DNA of 64,000 nt from Hydractinia symbiolongicarpus (taxonomy: Eukaryota > Cnidaria > Hydrozoa > Anthoathecata > Hydractiniidae). The notes under the pieces are model-generated. The model was not told the DNA's origin. It made no database searches and was given only the letters and a program-made list of their open reading frames with translations. The stretch lies in assembly GCF_029227915.1 (NCBI RefSeq), contig NC_079875.1, positions 29,698,001 to 29,762,000 of the forward strand, given 5' to 3'. This document shows, one piece after another, positions 35,634 to 46,863 of the stretch (positions are counted from its first letter, which is position 1; every line of letters starts with the position of its first letter). The position numbers and the translations under genes are program-made.

Positions 35634-35766
35634 GAATTCCATCTCCTCTGCTTTTTACAAATGAATTTATCTCCTCGATGTTTTTAGTGCGAGTGAATTC
35701 CATCTCCTCTGCTTTTTACAAATGAATTTATCTCCTCGATGTTTTAGTGCGAGTGAATTTCATCTA
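35634..35766. repeat. 60-bp tandem repeat, ~2.2 copies
   Basis: GAATTCCATCTCCTCTGC through GATGTTTTTAGTGCGAGT is repeated at 35634, 35695 and (partial) 35755. On the minus strand the unit encodes a 20-residue peptide block (EFTRTKNIEEINSFVKSRGD), but one copy has a one-base deletion. Confidence 0.85.
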
Positions 35767-36359
35767 GTAAGTTTGCCAAATTAATTCTGCAGTTAAAAAG
35801 GCGTCTTTCGTTATGTCATATAACAAACACAAATCGAGAGAATATACACGAACAAATTTATCAAAAATATTGATTATTTTTCTTATTATTAAGTTGTTAA
35901 TGTGGGTAGAATAGAGTGACGTGTGGTGAGATATTACAGTTTCAAATAAAAAGTTAGAATAAGTGCAGTTTGTTACGACAGGTGAAAAGTCATATGAAGG
36001 CTTTAAGCAACTTTAATAACAGTCGGTGGTCAAAATCGCGTTGGCACTACGCTTAAAACTAGCATTTAAAAAACAATTATGTTGGGCTAAAAAAATTCAA
36101 TTGATGAGATTTGACCGTGAGATTTTCTCGGAAACAAGGCCATCCAGGAACTAAGTTCTCTGGTAGCTAATTTACAATTGTGCCTTTTTAAATGTAACAG
36201 ATGATGTGAAATGTCACTGCATGCTACAAGTGACTGTGATAGCAAGTAATAGCAGGTGACTCGTGATGCAGAGGTCCAGCAATTATGATTAACACGTTTA
36301 TAATAAATTCATATATTTATTATCATCGACATGTTAAAATAATTGCGTTTTTCCCACAC

Positions 36360-38765
36360 TTAACAGGTTGTCAATGTCCAAAGGTGAATTTCGCCGAAAA
36401 ATGCAATTCTCAAATGCAATGAAAATCGACAAATTAAACGTCACGCCGTCAATTACATTAATGTAATGTTAAAGGGGCTCAGCCAATATGCACTTTTCAT
36501 GATCAGAGGTCTGATCAGGGTGAAGCATTCTCTGTTGAGAATGAAGTACGGATGTGCTATGATAAATATTCACCTATATATGCACTTTTCACTTGAGGCC
36601 AAATGACATGGAAATAAAATCTCCTGTATTGATAATAGGTGTGCATATTGGCTATAATTCACTATATAATTCACTGTCACTTATGTTGTGAAATTTGCAT
36701 AAATTTGCGAGGGATAAATCCACCCCTCATGACAGAGCTTTTTCAGGTTAAAACATGCCTTATTCTTTATTAAATGCCAACTTGCTTACTATACGAAGGC
36801 TAAAAACGAGTAGTTTTGGCTACGTACTCTATAGAATGATGTAGACGAGAACGTGTTGTTCGAATGTTTTTGTGTGCTTGACGTAAATGAGTTTATAATG
36901 GGTGTACATGAGGTTTTGATTAATGTTCTTGTAGGCTGTGCAGTGATTTCCCTGAAAATCTAGTATTATGGTTATTTTCTATTTAAATCTTTCTATGTTG
37001 TGTTTTAATTTTGTGGTTGGTCTAAATTAGTTAATATTTTGGTAAGGTTTAATTGTTATATCTCCTTAACCGTTCGTCGAAGGTACATGTTTCTATACAT
37101 CATTTTGATCAGCGTTCTCGCTCTACTATTTGCACCTCCTAAAGAATTGTCAATGTATTATTTTGTAGAAGTAGTTTTTCTTTAATTCGCTATTTTATGA
37201 CAGTCGCGTAATATTTTTACACTCTAAATGGTTGCCTTGAATCAAGACCCTGTTATATTTGACGGTGAATGGAGAAAATAATTGTATTGCGATTAAAGGG
37301 AGGCTGTTTACAGTGGTCACATTTTTAAACAATAATCAACACGCATGATAAAAAATGTAATTAAAATTTGTTTATTTTTCTTGCTTACATGGTTGTGAAT
37401 TGCAGTCTGCGCGTCAAGCGTTGTTTATTTTATGTTGGCTGCAATTTCTAGTGCAAAAAGACGCTCTTACCAGATTGTCAATTATTCCAGTTCACGGATG
37501 CTGTTCTCGAAAATTAAGCATATCTATGGAATACATTTCCTAATATGTAATAAATTACTAGTTGTATGTCACGTGGACAAATTTGCCTATGACTTACAAT
37601 ATATAATAATTAGGTAGTTAATGCTCAAACAAGATTTAACAATTTTGTAAGCAAAGAAGTCTTTTAAAAATCTTTTTGCAACAGTTTTGCTGCGTTGCAA
37701 AAATTCTGCTGCGTTACTTGCTGATGTTTATTACAAAGCGTGACCAAACCATTTGTCATGGTAAAATGTTTCAGTGTCATCAGAATAACCGAGAACTGTT
37801 TATCTAACACCAAAACACTATTAAAATATCGTCATGAAAGATATGGTGCAAGCGAAGCAATAATGACTGGAATCTGAATTATTTCGCACAATTATCATTC
37901 GGCAAGCAGGACTTGAAATCGCTTGGCTTTTGATAAACTTGTGCGCATCAAACAACACAGAGCACTTCCATCAAACCAGGTTATAATTGTAACGTAAAGA
38001 CTATGAAACAGCTTAACAAATTGGTCGCCGTTTAATACGCCAATAATTGATATTGAATTCAAAAATTCCGTGGTAATGTAACGCTTGCAAAAATTTCCTC
38101 ACTGGTTGACATCTAGTTTCTTGTACCCACAATTCTTGATAAAAAATTTTAATCGTAACATATTATACTTGCAGATACACGTATTGACCATATGATCGGG
38201 ATATTCCATTTGTTTCATATTTTTATCTAAAAACAAGCAGTAATTTCTTCTCACCTTAAAATGCTTTAAAAAAGTGAAGCATCCATGAACGGAAAACCAA
38301 TCTGTTTAATATGGAGAAAATTTGTGAGTTTAAAACAAACACAAGACGCGCCGACTGCATTTCAAAAACTTTGTTCGTATATGTTGTATACAAGTTTTTT
38401 TTTGTAAAACTACAACTCGGTTACACAAATATCTGTGCGTAATATTTTTCAAAAATTACCCGATTCCATTGTTGAAACGCTGATCAAAAAATGTATAGGA
38501 TCACACTTTTTAAACAAGCGGTTGCAGAGAAAGTTTAAGTGTATCTTTGATAACGGAACATATTTGTCTTTTTAAAACGGATGTATTAACCCGGTTAACC
38601 CAGTTAACCCAATATTAATTTAAGTCGTTGTTATTTTCATTCGTTCTATGATATTTAGTCTGAAATGTAAATGTGCAATGCAATGATTTTATTTTTAGCA
38701 ATAGGCGTCAACAATTATGTGCTCGCCTAAATTTTTAGACCCTACTAGATTGGGGTCAAACCAAG
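36360..38765. repeat. Dispersed composite repeat, copy B
   Basis: The left part shares modules with copies A and C (GACAAATTAAACGTCAC, AACCGTTCGTCGAAGGTACATG). The right part (37380-38765) matches 53885-55332 in order: GCAGTCTGCGCGT, TTATTCCAGTTCACGGATGC, TACTAGTTGTATG, TTATACTTGCAGATAC, CGCTGATCAA, TTAACCCAGTTAACCC and GTGCAATGCAATGA. No ORF. The modules are shared with the non-autonomous Helitrons, so this is probably a larger member or a mosaic of that family. Confidence 0.75.
36482..36652. mobile_element. Possible small MITE
   Basis: A 171-bp segment bounded by a perfect 12-bp inverted repeat (GCCAATATGCAC ... GTGCATATTGGC). No coding capacity, and no clear target duplication. It lies inside copy B of the composite repeat and is absent from copies A and C. 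Confidence 0.4.
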
Positions 38766-40827
38766 ATGGAAAATTCTTTTTAATGGGAAACGTTTGATAT
38801 CATGTTATAGCATTAGAAATGCTTTTTATAGAATTGCCCAGTACGTCAGTTTGTATAAAGTCAAGTCACGTTGTAAGAAAACTTGTCCATGTCCTCTTGC
38901 AAGTTGCTACAGGAATATTGTCTGGAATCAATGATTAAGTGACGAAAGTAAGTTTGTGGTCTTTTTCATGCAGGCCGAACAAATGTTAGTTTGATAATTT
39001 ACTGATTCGAGCTCCAGAAACAGTCGACTTCACATATTCACATGTTGATTTGGGTAAAAGATTTTGAAATGTTAACATCAAACGTTTTCACGTCAGATCA
39101 ATTCCGCGGCAAAACGGATGCGCAATTATGCAATGACGGAAATATGTTGCTGCCATAACTCACCAGTTACGATAAGCATATGTTAAGTTGCGCATCTTTC
39201 TGCGTTTTATGAAACCTTACGAAAGATGACGTGGACATGAAGACATGACCTTACTTTATTAGTGTTTCAGATTTTTACTAACTGCAAGCTTTAACCGTGC
39301 ACTCAGTGACAAAACGGGTTCCATAAAAAAGCACTAACAATATACAAAAACAGTAAACTGGTTCAAAATCAAACTGACTTTTTTAAAATAATTACTGCTT
39401 CGTTTGAGTTCTAGCATTTCTTTATTTTCTTAGCGCATTTCCTTACCAAACAACAAAATGTTTTTAATAAATCCTAATTCCTAAAAACAGATCTAGTACA
39501 AATTAGCGGAGAATCAAAATCGAACTGGCTTGTTTTAAAATAAATAAAGGTTGATGTAAGTTTTGTTTTTCAAGTAGTTGCAATTATTATACCTGCTAAC
39601 AAAATATTTCATAAAACGGCACTGAAAGATAGAAATTCGTTGAACAGAAATACTTTAATTGGTTTAAGAATTGCTCGAAAAATGTTTTTTATGTGTCTGT
39701 TTTAAGATAAATACAGCTTGGTTTTTGACTAGCTGCAACATTTCCTATTGTGCGGTTTATCAAGCATTGTTTGTCGTAACAAGATCTTTGCCCCCCCCAA
39801 GGTTGAAAATAGTAAAAAATGTATTAGGGGAGTTCTACCAGTGTGTCGATATCGTTAAGAAAAGCGGGATACTTTCGTTAATTATAATTTTTGTGCGCGG
39901 AATATTATTTTTCATAAATAAATAAGCGAATATACAAAGTAATTTTTTCATTTTTGCAGGACCAGCTATATGCACAATTGTTCTGGAGTCGAAGTGCAGG
40001 TTTGCATTTAATAAAGGGGGTCAAGTATTTGACGGCCATACAAAACGGTACATAATGATTCAATTCTACATAACCTGCAAGGAGCGCACAATACTTATAT
40101 CTGTCCTAAAGGCTTGTTGCGGGAAAATAAATACGCGGGTAATTATATGTTTGAGTGTATTGCAGTTTGCTGTTTAGCGGGCGTGCACGGTTTTATAGCA
40201 CACGATACGTAATATATTAAAAAGTAAAAAAAAAATCACATACAGCAATCCAGATCGTCGATTCCAACCTCTTCTGGGCTCCCACAATTGCTTTTTCCGC
40301 CTTTCCAAAGATTGTAAGATTGTTGGAACTGTAAAAATTCGACCTTGCTTCTGAAGTTTCTTTTGTCATTCTATAAATAAATTAAAAACAGATGCACCGT
40401 TCTTTGGATCAGGTAAATGAAAAAATAGATAATAAATCCGTAAAAACGCAACTTACCATCGGCTACTATAAACTTTTTACCCAGTCATGTTACTTTTTCT
40501 CATCGTCAGAAACTCTTTCCTCTCGCTCCACATGGCTTATCTCGACTAGGCGTGGAAAAAAAATCATTCTGGTTAAATAATTTTTTTTCTTAAAATGTCG
40601 TGGGACATCAGTAAATGTGGTATGAATTCCCTACATGAGCAAGATACAATGTCATTATTAATTCCTTAATGGGTAGTTACAATAAAACCGAAAAACCATT
40701 AAACTTACGCTTGGGAAATATGTTTTTATAAGATATAGAAACATGAATTTTATAATTACGGAAAGCATGCGACGTTAATATTGTAATACTGTTTGAAAAG
40801 GACGGTTGAGAACAATCATCAAACTTA
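38766..40827. other. Gene-free stretch
   Basis: Frames of 62-84 residues without recognised domains. A C8 run sits near 39791. Nothing supports a gene. Confidence 0.45.
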
Positions 40828-41757
40828 TTGCCTAATTGTAACATGGCTGCGCCTAATGTATTTTTTTACACATCACTGATCGCCCTATGCGCTTTCTCTA
40901 TTGCGATGAGTGTACATGTAGCGACTAGTAATGTAAACGGAATCAGGGACTCCGTCAAACGAAATAACATCTTCGCTAATCTATACCAATCAAGGTATGA
41001 CATTATTCTACTACAAGAAACCCATTCCACCCCAGACATCATCCCAAAATATTCAAAGGAATGGGACGGTGTATCCATTTGGAACAGTGGAACAAACTTC
41101 CACGGGGGCACGGGTGTCCTGGTAAAAAACAAAGAAATTAATATAATAAATAGCTTACAGGATCCTAATGGAAGAATTTTAAATATAATAATTGACTTAA
41201 ATAACACACAACTACAAATTTTAAATATCTATGCGCCAAATAAACCTCAAGAACGTAAATATTTTTATAATAACTTAAAACATTTTATTGTCCCCCACAT
41301 TAAGCTTGTAATCGCGGGCGACTTCAACATGACTGAAACCAATGACCTGGACAGACAAGGGGGTACCCATTCTCCTCTTCACCACTACGGTGAGGAGGAA
41401 CTTGACAAAATATTACAGGAGCATGAACTGATCGACATCTGGAGGAAACAACACGCTAATACAAAGCAGTTCACATGGGTATCCCCTGACGGACAAATTA
41501 AAAGTAGACTCGACCGCATCTACATTCCAGGTCATATGACAACATATGGTGATAGTCGAATAACGCCTATTGTGTGGAGTGACCACCATATAGTGGATAG
41601 CAATATTAACATCACAGAAAAAATAAAGAAAGGACCTGGGACTTGGAAAATGAACATCTCCATCTTACAAGACACTGACTTCACTGAGACAGTAGAACAA
41701 CTCATTAACAAACTAGACCAAGATGGATGGAGATGGCATACAATGGGATATGTTTAA
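40828..41757 (+). CDS. Tx1-like LINE ORF2, endonuclease part
   Basis: A 309-codon frame. The apurinic-type endonuclease, which nicks chromosomal DNA to prime reverse transcription, starts at about residue 30 (VATSNVNGIRD; an earlier ATG adds a hydrophobic leader of doubtful reality). Motifs in order: the Asn in SNVNG, the Glu in LLQETHS, AGDFNMTETNDLDR, RLDRIYI and WSDHHIV. All catalytic residues are therefore present. The wording WDGVSIWNSG and GGTGVLVK is typical of the Tx1 group. The frame ends after DGWRW because of a one-base slip in a GATGGATGGAGATGG run, while the true reading continues in the next frame from 41723. Confidence 0.85.
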   Translation: MPNCNMAAPNVFFYTSLIALCAFSIAMSVHVATSNVNGIRDSVKRNNIFANLYQSRYDIILLQETHSTPDIIPKYSKEWDGVSIWNSGTNFHGGTGVLVKNKEINIINSLQDPNGRILNIIIDLNNTQLQILNIYAPNKPQERKYFYNNLKHFIVPHIKLVIAGDFNMTETNDLDRQGGTHSPLHHYGEEELDKILQEHELIDIWRKQHANTKQFTWVSPDGQIKSRLDRIYIPGHMTTYGDSRITPIVWSDHHIVDSNINITEKIKKGPGTWKMNISILQDTDFTETVEQLINKLDQDGWRWHTMGYV

Positions 41758-43690
41758 AAACAAAATAAAATCTATTGCAATGCAACATTGCAAGCTTAAA
41801 AAGTCCATTATATATGAGCGCATTAATAATATAAATATTTCCTTACATAACGATACCATACCTGCAGATCAACAAATAACTTTAAAAAAAGAACTAAACT
41901 CCCTATTACAAAGCTTAAAGGAAGGGGTGAAAATAAGGAGTAAGGAGAGGCTAGTAGAGGAAGGAGAAGTACCCAGTAAACACTTTTTCACACAAGAACA
42001 CATTAAACAAAGTAAAAAAAACATTAAAAAATTAAAAATAGATAAGACCATCATCGATGATCCATCTAAAATACTCAAAGAAATACGTAGCTACTATAAA
42101 AATATCTACGGTAAAATAAAAACTAATAAAAATAAACGTAAAATTATGCACGATAAAATTAATAATAAAATAAATAATACTACCATGGTAGAATTAGAAC
42201 AAGATATAACTGTAGATGAAGTTAAAAAAGCTATCAAGATGCTAAATCTTAATAAATCACCCGGTATAGATGGTATTCCGGCGGAATTTTATATCCACTT
42301 CATCGACGATATAAGTAACTATCTCACACATCTATACAATACCATCTTTAAAAACAATAATCTAACCAGCACCCAAAAACTAGCTATGGTAACACTCGCC
42401 CCTAAAAAAGGTGACCTAACCGACTTAAAAAATTGGAGACCTATATCTCTATTAACAGCTGATTACAAAATATTATCTAAAGTAATCGCTAATAGAATCA
42501 TAAAAACCATATCTTCAATAGTAAGTCCTAAGCAGACCTGTGCTGTACCGGGTCGTAGCATATTTTCAAACATCTTCCTAATACGAGACCTGATACAGTT
42601 ACACATAGAGAAAAAGAAAACTAGTTATATTATACAACTCGACCAAGCGAAAGCTTTTGACACACTTGACCACGACTTTATCTTCACAACCCTAGAGGCT
42701 TTTGGCTACGGCCCTAAGTTTGTAGGGTACGTGAAGACACCATATAATAACGTCCGCGCAACACTAACGAACAATGGTCACATGTCCTCAACAGTTGACG
42801 TGGAACGTGGAATACGTCAAGGCTGCCCACTTTCCCTACCACTCTACTGCATACTGGCTGAGATACTAGCAATTAACATCCGGGAAGACGAACGCATAAA
42901 GGGAATCTTTATTCCAGGCCTAGCCAAAGAAAAAAAGATTTCCCAATATGCGGACGATACAACACTACTCCTACGGACACTAGACTCATATAAATATGCC
43001 TTAGAGGTGTACGTTACATACGAGGAAGCCTCTACGGCAAGACTGAACCATGACAAAACATCAGGATTCATACTAGGCCCAAGCAAACCACAATATAACG
43101 AACACGACATCAAGTGGAAAGATGAAATAACCGTACTGGGCGTCATATTAGCAAATGACACAACGTATTATATCAACGCTAATTGGACTGAAGTAATAAA
43201 AAAATTAAACCGTAAATTAGAAGAGATAAAGTATAGGCATCTATCATTAAAAGGTAAAGTAATCATCATCAACACCATAGTCCTAGCGAAAATATGGCAT
43301 ATCTCCAATGTAATTTTCATGCCCGAATGGGCTGTAAAACACATAGAGCGTGCCATATTTAGCTATCTATGGAATATTAATTCAGAACCTTTAAAAAGGG
43401 AAATAGTTTATCTAAATTTAAAGCGGGGTGGGCTCAACTTATTAAACCCTAAAATGCAAAATATATCCTTAATTCTAAAACACTTCTACATAGCTTTAGT
43501 TGAAGGTAACTCTGACGGTTGGATCAACCTAACAAGATACTGGACAGTATTACCTATAGCTAAGTACAACAACAACTGGAAGTATCTTCACAAAAATAAC
43601 ATCGTTAAAACTGTGAAGTATACAATTCCAAAACATTACAAAATAATACTAACACTTTTTAAACAGCACAGACAACTTAGTGTTACCTGA
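41723..43690 (+). CDS. Tx1-like LINE ORF2, reverse transcriptase part
   Basis: A 655-codon frame continuing ORF2. After a linker, RT begins near residue 150 with the LNKSPGIDGIPAEFY motif, then LKNWRPISLLTADYKILSKV, LDQAKAFDTLDHDFI (first catalytic Asp), GIRQGCPLS, and QYADDTTLLL (YADD catalytic box). The thumb wording follows (SLKGKVIIINTIVLAKIWHI, FSYLWN, GGLNLLNP). The active-site residues look intact. It is shorter at the C-terminus than a full Tx1-type ORF2, so it is probably 3'-truncated. Lys-rich codon use (AAA) reflects the AT-rich host. Confidence 0.88.
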   Translation: MDGDGIQWDMFKNKIKSIAMQHCKLKKSIIYERINNINISLHNDTIPADQQITLKKELNSLLQSLKEGVKIRSKERLVEEGEVPSKHFFTQEHIKQSKKNIKKLKIDKTIIDDPSKILKEIRSYYKNIYGKIKTNKNKRKIMHDKINNKINNTTMVELEQDITVDEVKKAIKMLNLNKSPGIDGIPAEFYIHFIDDISNYLTHLYNTIFKNNNLTSTQKLAMVTLAPKKGDLTDLKNWRPISLLTADYKILSKVIANRIIKTISSIVSPKQTCAVPGRSIFSNIFLIRDLIQLHIEKKKTSYIIQLDQAKAFDTLDHDFIFTTLEAFGYGPKFVGYVKTPYNNVRATLTNNGHMSSTVDVERGIRQGCPLSLPLYCILAEILAINIREDERIKGIFIPGLAKEKKISQYADDTTLLLRTLDSYKYALEVYVTYEEASTARLNHDKTSGFILGPSKPQYNEHDIKWKDEITVLGVILANDTTYYINANWTEVIKKLNRKLEEIKYRHLSLKGKVIIINTIVLAKIWHISNVIFMPEWAVKHIERAIFSYLWNINSEPLKREIVYLNLKRGGLNLLNPKMQNISLILKHFYIALVEGNSDGWINLTRYWTVLPIAKYNNNWKYLHKNNIVKTVKYTIPKHYKIILTLFKQHRQLSVT

Positions 43691-44504
43691 AATTTTGTGA
43701 CTTTTCCTGGCTTTCATTGGACTTTCGGAAAATAAAAAAATTATTTCCAAAACTTGTCGTGTCAATGTCACTTTGTCCTTTTTGGCAGGTGGTCATATCA
43801 ACATTTTCATTGTAGTGCTAAAAATAACTGCTTTCTAAACTAACCAGTTGTATGAATATGGGATTACGTATGTGATAGTGACAAAAAGTCATCATACAAT
43901 ATTGACATGCATACTGTGTCATTTGCAGACTGGAATGGTTGTAATTTCCTATTTCTCTATTTCTATTGTTATATGAAAACGTCATAGGTCATTTTGTCCC
44001 ATGTCAATCCAAATTGTCTTGATTGAGTAGCTACTGACGTAAGTGCCAATATATATACCAAGTTTTATTCCATGACAGCTACTAACACTATGGTTCTCAA
44101 ATATAGACTTTTAAAAAAAAATTCTTAAAGATTTGATATCTGATCGATTTCCATTTTCTCCTTAGAGAAATCCTTTGTCTTTATACCACCTGATATGTTC
44201 CTAATAATATCTTACATTCTTATATTACTTTTTTAATGATTAGTACTGTAAATAGTTTTAAAAAAGATATAAAACGAGAATTTCCAAGAAAAACATATTT
44301 TCTTCAACCATTGTCTCATTATGACGTCATTACTTCCTGTCATGACATGTCAATCTAAATATTTTGACACTAATTAAGTCACATCATATTGATGCTTCTT
44401 TGTGCCACGTTTCGCCACTTAAAACCAAACTGAACAAAAGTTACAGGTCGCGGGCACTTTATGTTCCCCCCCCCCCCATACTTACAAGGGTGAAAAAAGC
44501 CAAT
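43691..44504. other. AT-rich stretch with poly-C run
   Basis: No gene. A C12-13 run lies at about 44466-44478, just before the second satellite array. Confidence 0.5.
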
Positions 44505-45225
44505 ACCGAATAGGATTAAAGAGACGAGTATCATATGTTTGTGATTTTTCGTATTGATACAAGATAATTGTCATTTAGGGATGACAACCTCGTCTCAGGT
44601 TCTATATATTTCGGACGTAAAATTGATAAACGGGGCATTTAAAAGAGACGAGTGTTATATGTTTGCGATTTTTCGTATTAATACAAGATAATTGTTTCTT
44701 ATGGTCGACAACCTCGTCTCAGGTTCTATATATTTTAGCCGTAAAATTGATAACCGAGGTATTTCAAAGTGACAAGTGTTATGTATTTGCGACTTATCGT
44801 ATTGATACAAGATAATTGTACTTTAGGGTCAACAACGTCTCAGGTTCTATAAATTTTAGCCGTAAAATTGATGAACGAGGCATTTAAAAGAGACGAATTT
44901 CTCATATATTAGCGATTTTTCGTATTGATACAGAATAATTGTAACTTAGGTCAACAAACTCGTCTCAGGTTCTTATATTTTAGCAGTGGAATTGATAAGC
45001 GTGGCATATCAAAATGACGAGTGTTATGTATTTGGGAATTTTCGTATTGGTTACAAGATAATTGTATATTAGGGTCAACAAACCCGTTTCTAGCCGAAAA
45101 ATTGATGAACAAGGTACTTCAAAGTGATGAGTGTCATGTATTTGCGATTTTTCGTATTGATACAAAATAATTGTCATTTACAGTCGACAACCTCGTCTCA
45201 GGTTTTTTATATTTTATGTATATAT
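44505..45225. repeat. Satellite array 2 (same ~125-bp monomer)
   Basis: About six monomers of the satellite at 320-4003, with the same blocks (GCGATTTTTCGTATTGATAC, AAGATAATTGTCATTTAGGG, ACAACCTCGTCTCAGGTTCT). The units are more diverged and lack the 374-bp higher-order pattern. Confidence 0.92.
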
Positions 45226-45923
45226 TATATTATATGTAAGCATTATATGACTACCCAAAGGGTTAAGTAATATAAAAAACTCTCCCATTTCCTTGTTTTC
45301 GTTTATTTCTTCATTGCAACAGCCAAAATGTAATAACTTATGTGGCTAGCTAGCTAGCTTCTTTTTTCAAAAAAACAGAATATATATAGCTTACAGCTAG
45401 CTTATAGCTAAAAGAGATACTCTAGCCAACTCTAATCTAGTCTCGTATTGCTAGTGAATGTAAAGGATCGACGTATCTACTAAAGACTAAACACTAAGTG
45501 AAGACTTAGCTATGTTTTTCTGTACTTCACAGTATGCAATATATACTCTTCATCTGTTAAAAATATTTTGGTGCTGTGCTACATTAAATACCCACTATTC
45601 ATTAATTCTGAGTGGTCTGCTTTTAAAGGGAAACTAAGGTCAAAATTTTTTTTTTCATAAAAACGTTTATTATACTATTTAAAAAAGATACCTTAAATTT
45701 TTTTTCAAAAAAAATGTATTTTTATGAGGATTTTAGAGTAAAAAGGTTATTATATACATCTCCGTTAGATTACATAAAAAACTCTACGATGGAGAGCAAT
45801 GACGTATGATCCGCGAGTGAGTAAGTGAAACCATACTATTAGGTTCGCCTGATTTGTATGAAGACATAAAAGATGAATTTTACTTCTTAACTATAATTGT
45901 ACATTTTGTCTTTACTACTCAAA
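45226..45923. other. AT-rich flank with candidate transposon end
   Basis: Contains a short (GCTA)n run near 45350-45370. At 45623-45626 there is TTAA directly followed by AGGGAAACTAAGGTC, a plausible left terminus of the THAP transposon to the right (Kolobok elements duplicate TTAA). No matching right terminus was found. Confidence 0.35.
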
Positions 45924-46243
45924 ATGCCAAGTTGCCTGGCATATGGATGTTCGCAAACCACTGGGAGAGTAACTGCTAAAAAAAGTTTTTTCATGATCCC
46001 AAGGCCAGTGAATACAACTGAGAAACTTCGCGCAGCACAATGGTTGCATAATATTGGTACTGGATTGAATGTAGAAACATTTCCATTTGGGAAAAATAAG
46101 TTGTATGTGAAGACCACTTCCATCCTGACTGCATAAAAGATGATTTAAAAGGACGTCTAACGGGGATACCATCGAAACGGAAAAGAGCTACTTTGTGGAG
46201 CAGTTCCAACTATTTTTTAACACAAAACTTACGAATTTATTAA
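45924..46243 (+). pseudogene. THAP domain exon of DNA transposase
   Basis: THAP zinc fingers (C2CH) bind the transposon ends. The exon starts MPSCLAYGCSQTTGRVTAKK, giving the first two Cys, then FFMIPRP and LRAAQWLHNI, the conserved Pro and Trp. The last pair (C-E-D-H-F, then HPDCIKDDL) is in a different frame, showing a one-base loss between 46100 and 46106. The second frame continues with a basic segment (PSKRKRATLW) to a stop at 46241-46243. All four metal ligands are present across the two frames. Later sequence up to the donor at 46315 (CAT|GTGAGT) has further breaks. The start ATG lies in the THAP consensus position, so I prefer it to an upstream ATG at 45897. Confidence 0.75.
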
Positions 46244-46655
46244 CATGGATGGCACTACCGTATTAAAACGTGATTCATCTTTAAAAAGAAAAATGCAGGA
46301 AGGAATGCCTACATGTGAGTTACAAAAATCATGTTTTTTAATTTCAACCTTTTCTGGTACAACTCTTTTAGCGAACATATTTAATTAGATAGCCTGGTTT
46401 CTATATTGTAATTAAAATATAAATGTGTTTCGTAATTTTTTTTAAGTAGTGAAAATAAGTGGAAATTTTATAAAAAATTTCCATGAAAAATTCTTAATAA
46501 AATTTGGAAAAACGCACGAATGGTATTACTTTTTATTATCATATGTTATTTTTGTTATCCATGTTAATGAAAACCAGGTTAAGTTTTCATGCGCACCTGG
46601 CTGGACTTCGAAGAAAAATATAAGGGTTGATCTACACTTCATTTTTTTATTCTAG

Positions 46656-46790
46656 ACCGTAAAGAAGTTACTTAGTGAAAACAAAGAAACCACACTTTCA
46701 CAGACATTACCGACATCATCATGCGTCACGGAAAATTCAAGTACAAACCAACTTGGGCTAACAATTGATCTTTGTTCTAATGAAAATGAG
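46656..46790 (+). CDS. THAP transposase gene, linker exon
   Basis: A 45-codon exon with a clean acceptor (TTTTTTTATTCTAG) and donor (GAG|GTAAAA), both phase 0. It is Ser/Thr-rich (KKLLSENKETTLSQTLPTSS ...), as expected for the linker between THAP and catalytic domains. The phase matches the next exon exactly. Confidence 0.6.
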
Positions 46791-46863
46791 GTAAAAATAT
46801 AAATCCTGGAAACAAGGTTGGTGACATTGAAAGATGTATCCAAGTATAATTTTTTGTTAACAG

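Larger units (their letters stand above)
40828..43690 (+). mobile_element. Tx1-like (L1 superfamily) LINE, nearly intact
   Basis: A plus-strand non-LTR element whose ORF2 spans endonuclease then RT, in two overlapping frames split by one frameshift near 41725-41757. All endonuclease and RT signature residues are present. The coding part stops at 43690 without the usual C-terminal region, and no poly-A or satellite tail is visible. The 3' end is therefore missing or rearranged. The 5' limit is approximate. Confidence 0.85.

Noticed and set aside
45887-46209. Three minus-strand frames over the THAP exon
   Set aside because: Antisense shadows; the plus strand carries the metal ligands and conserved Trp and Pro.
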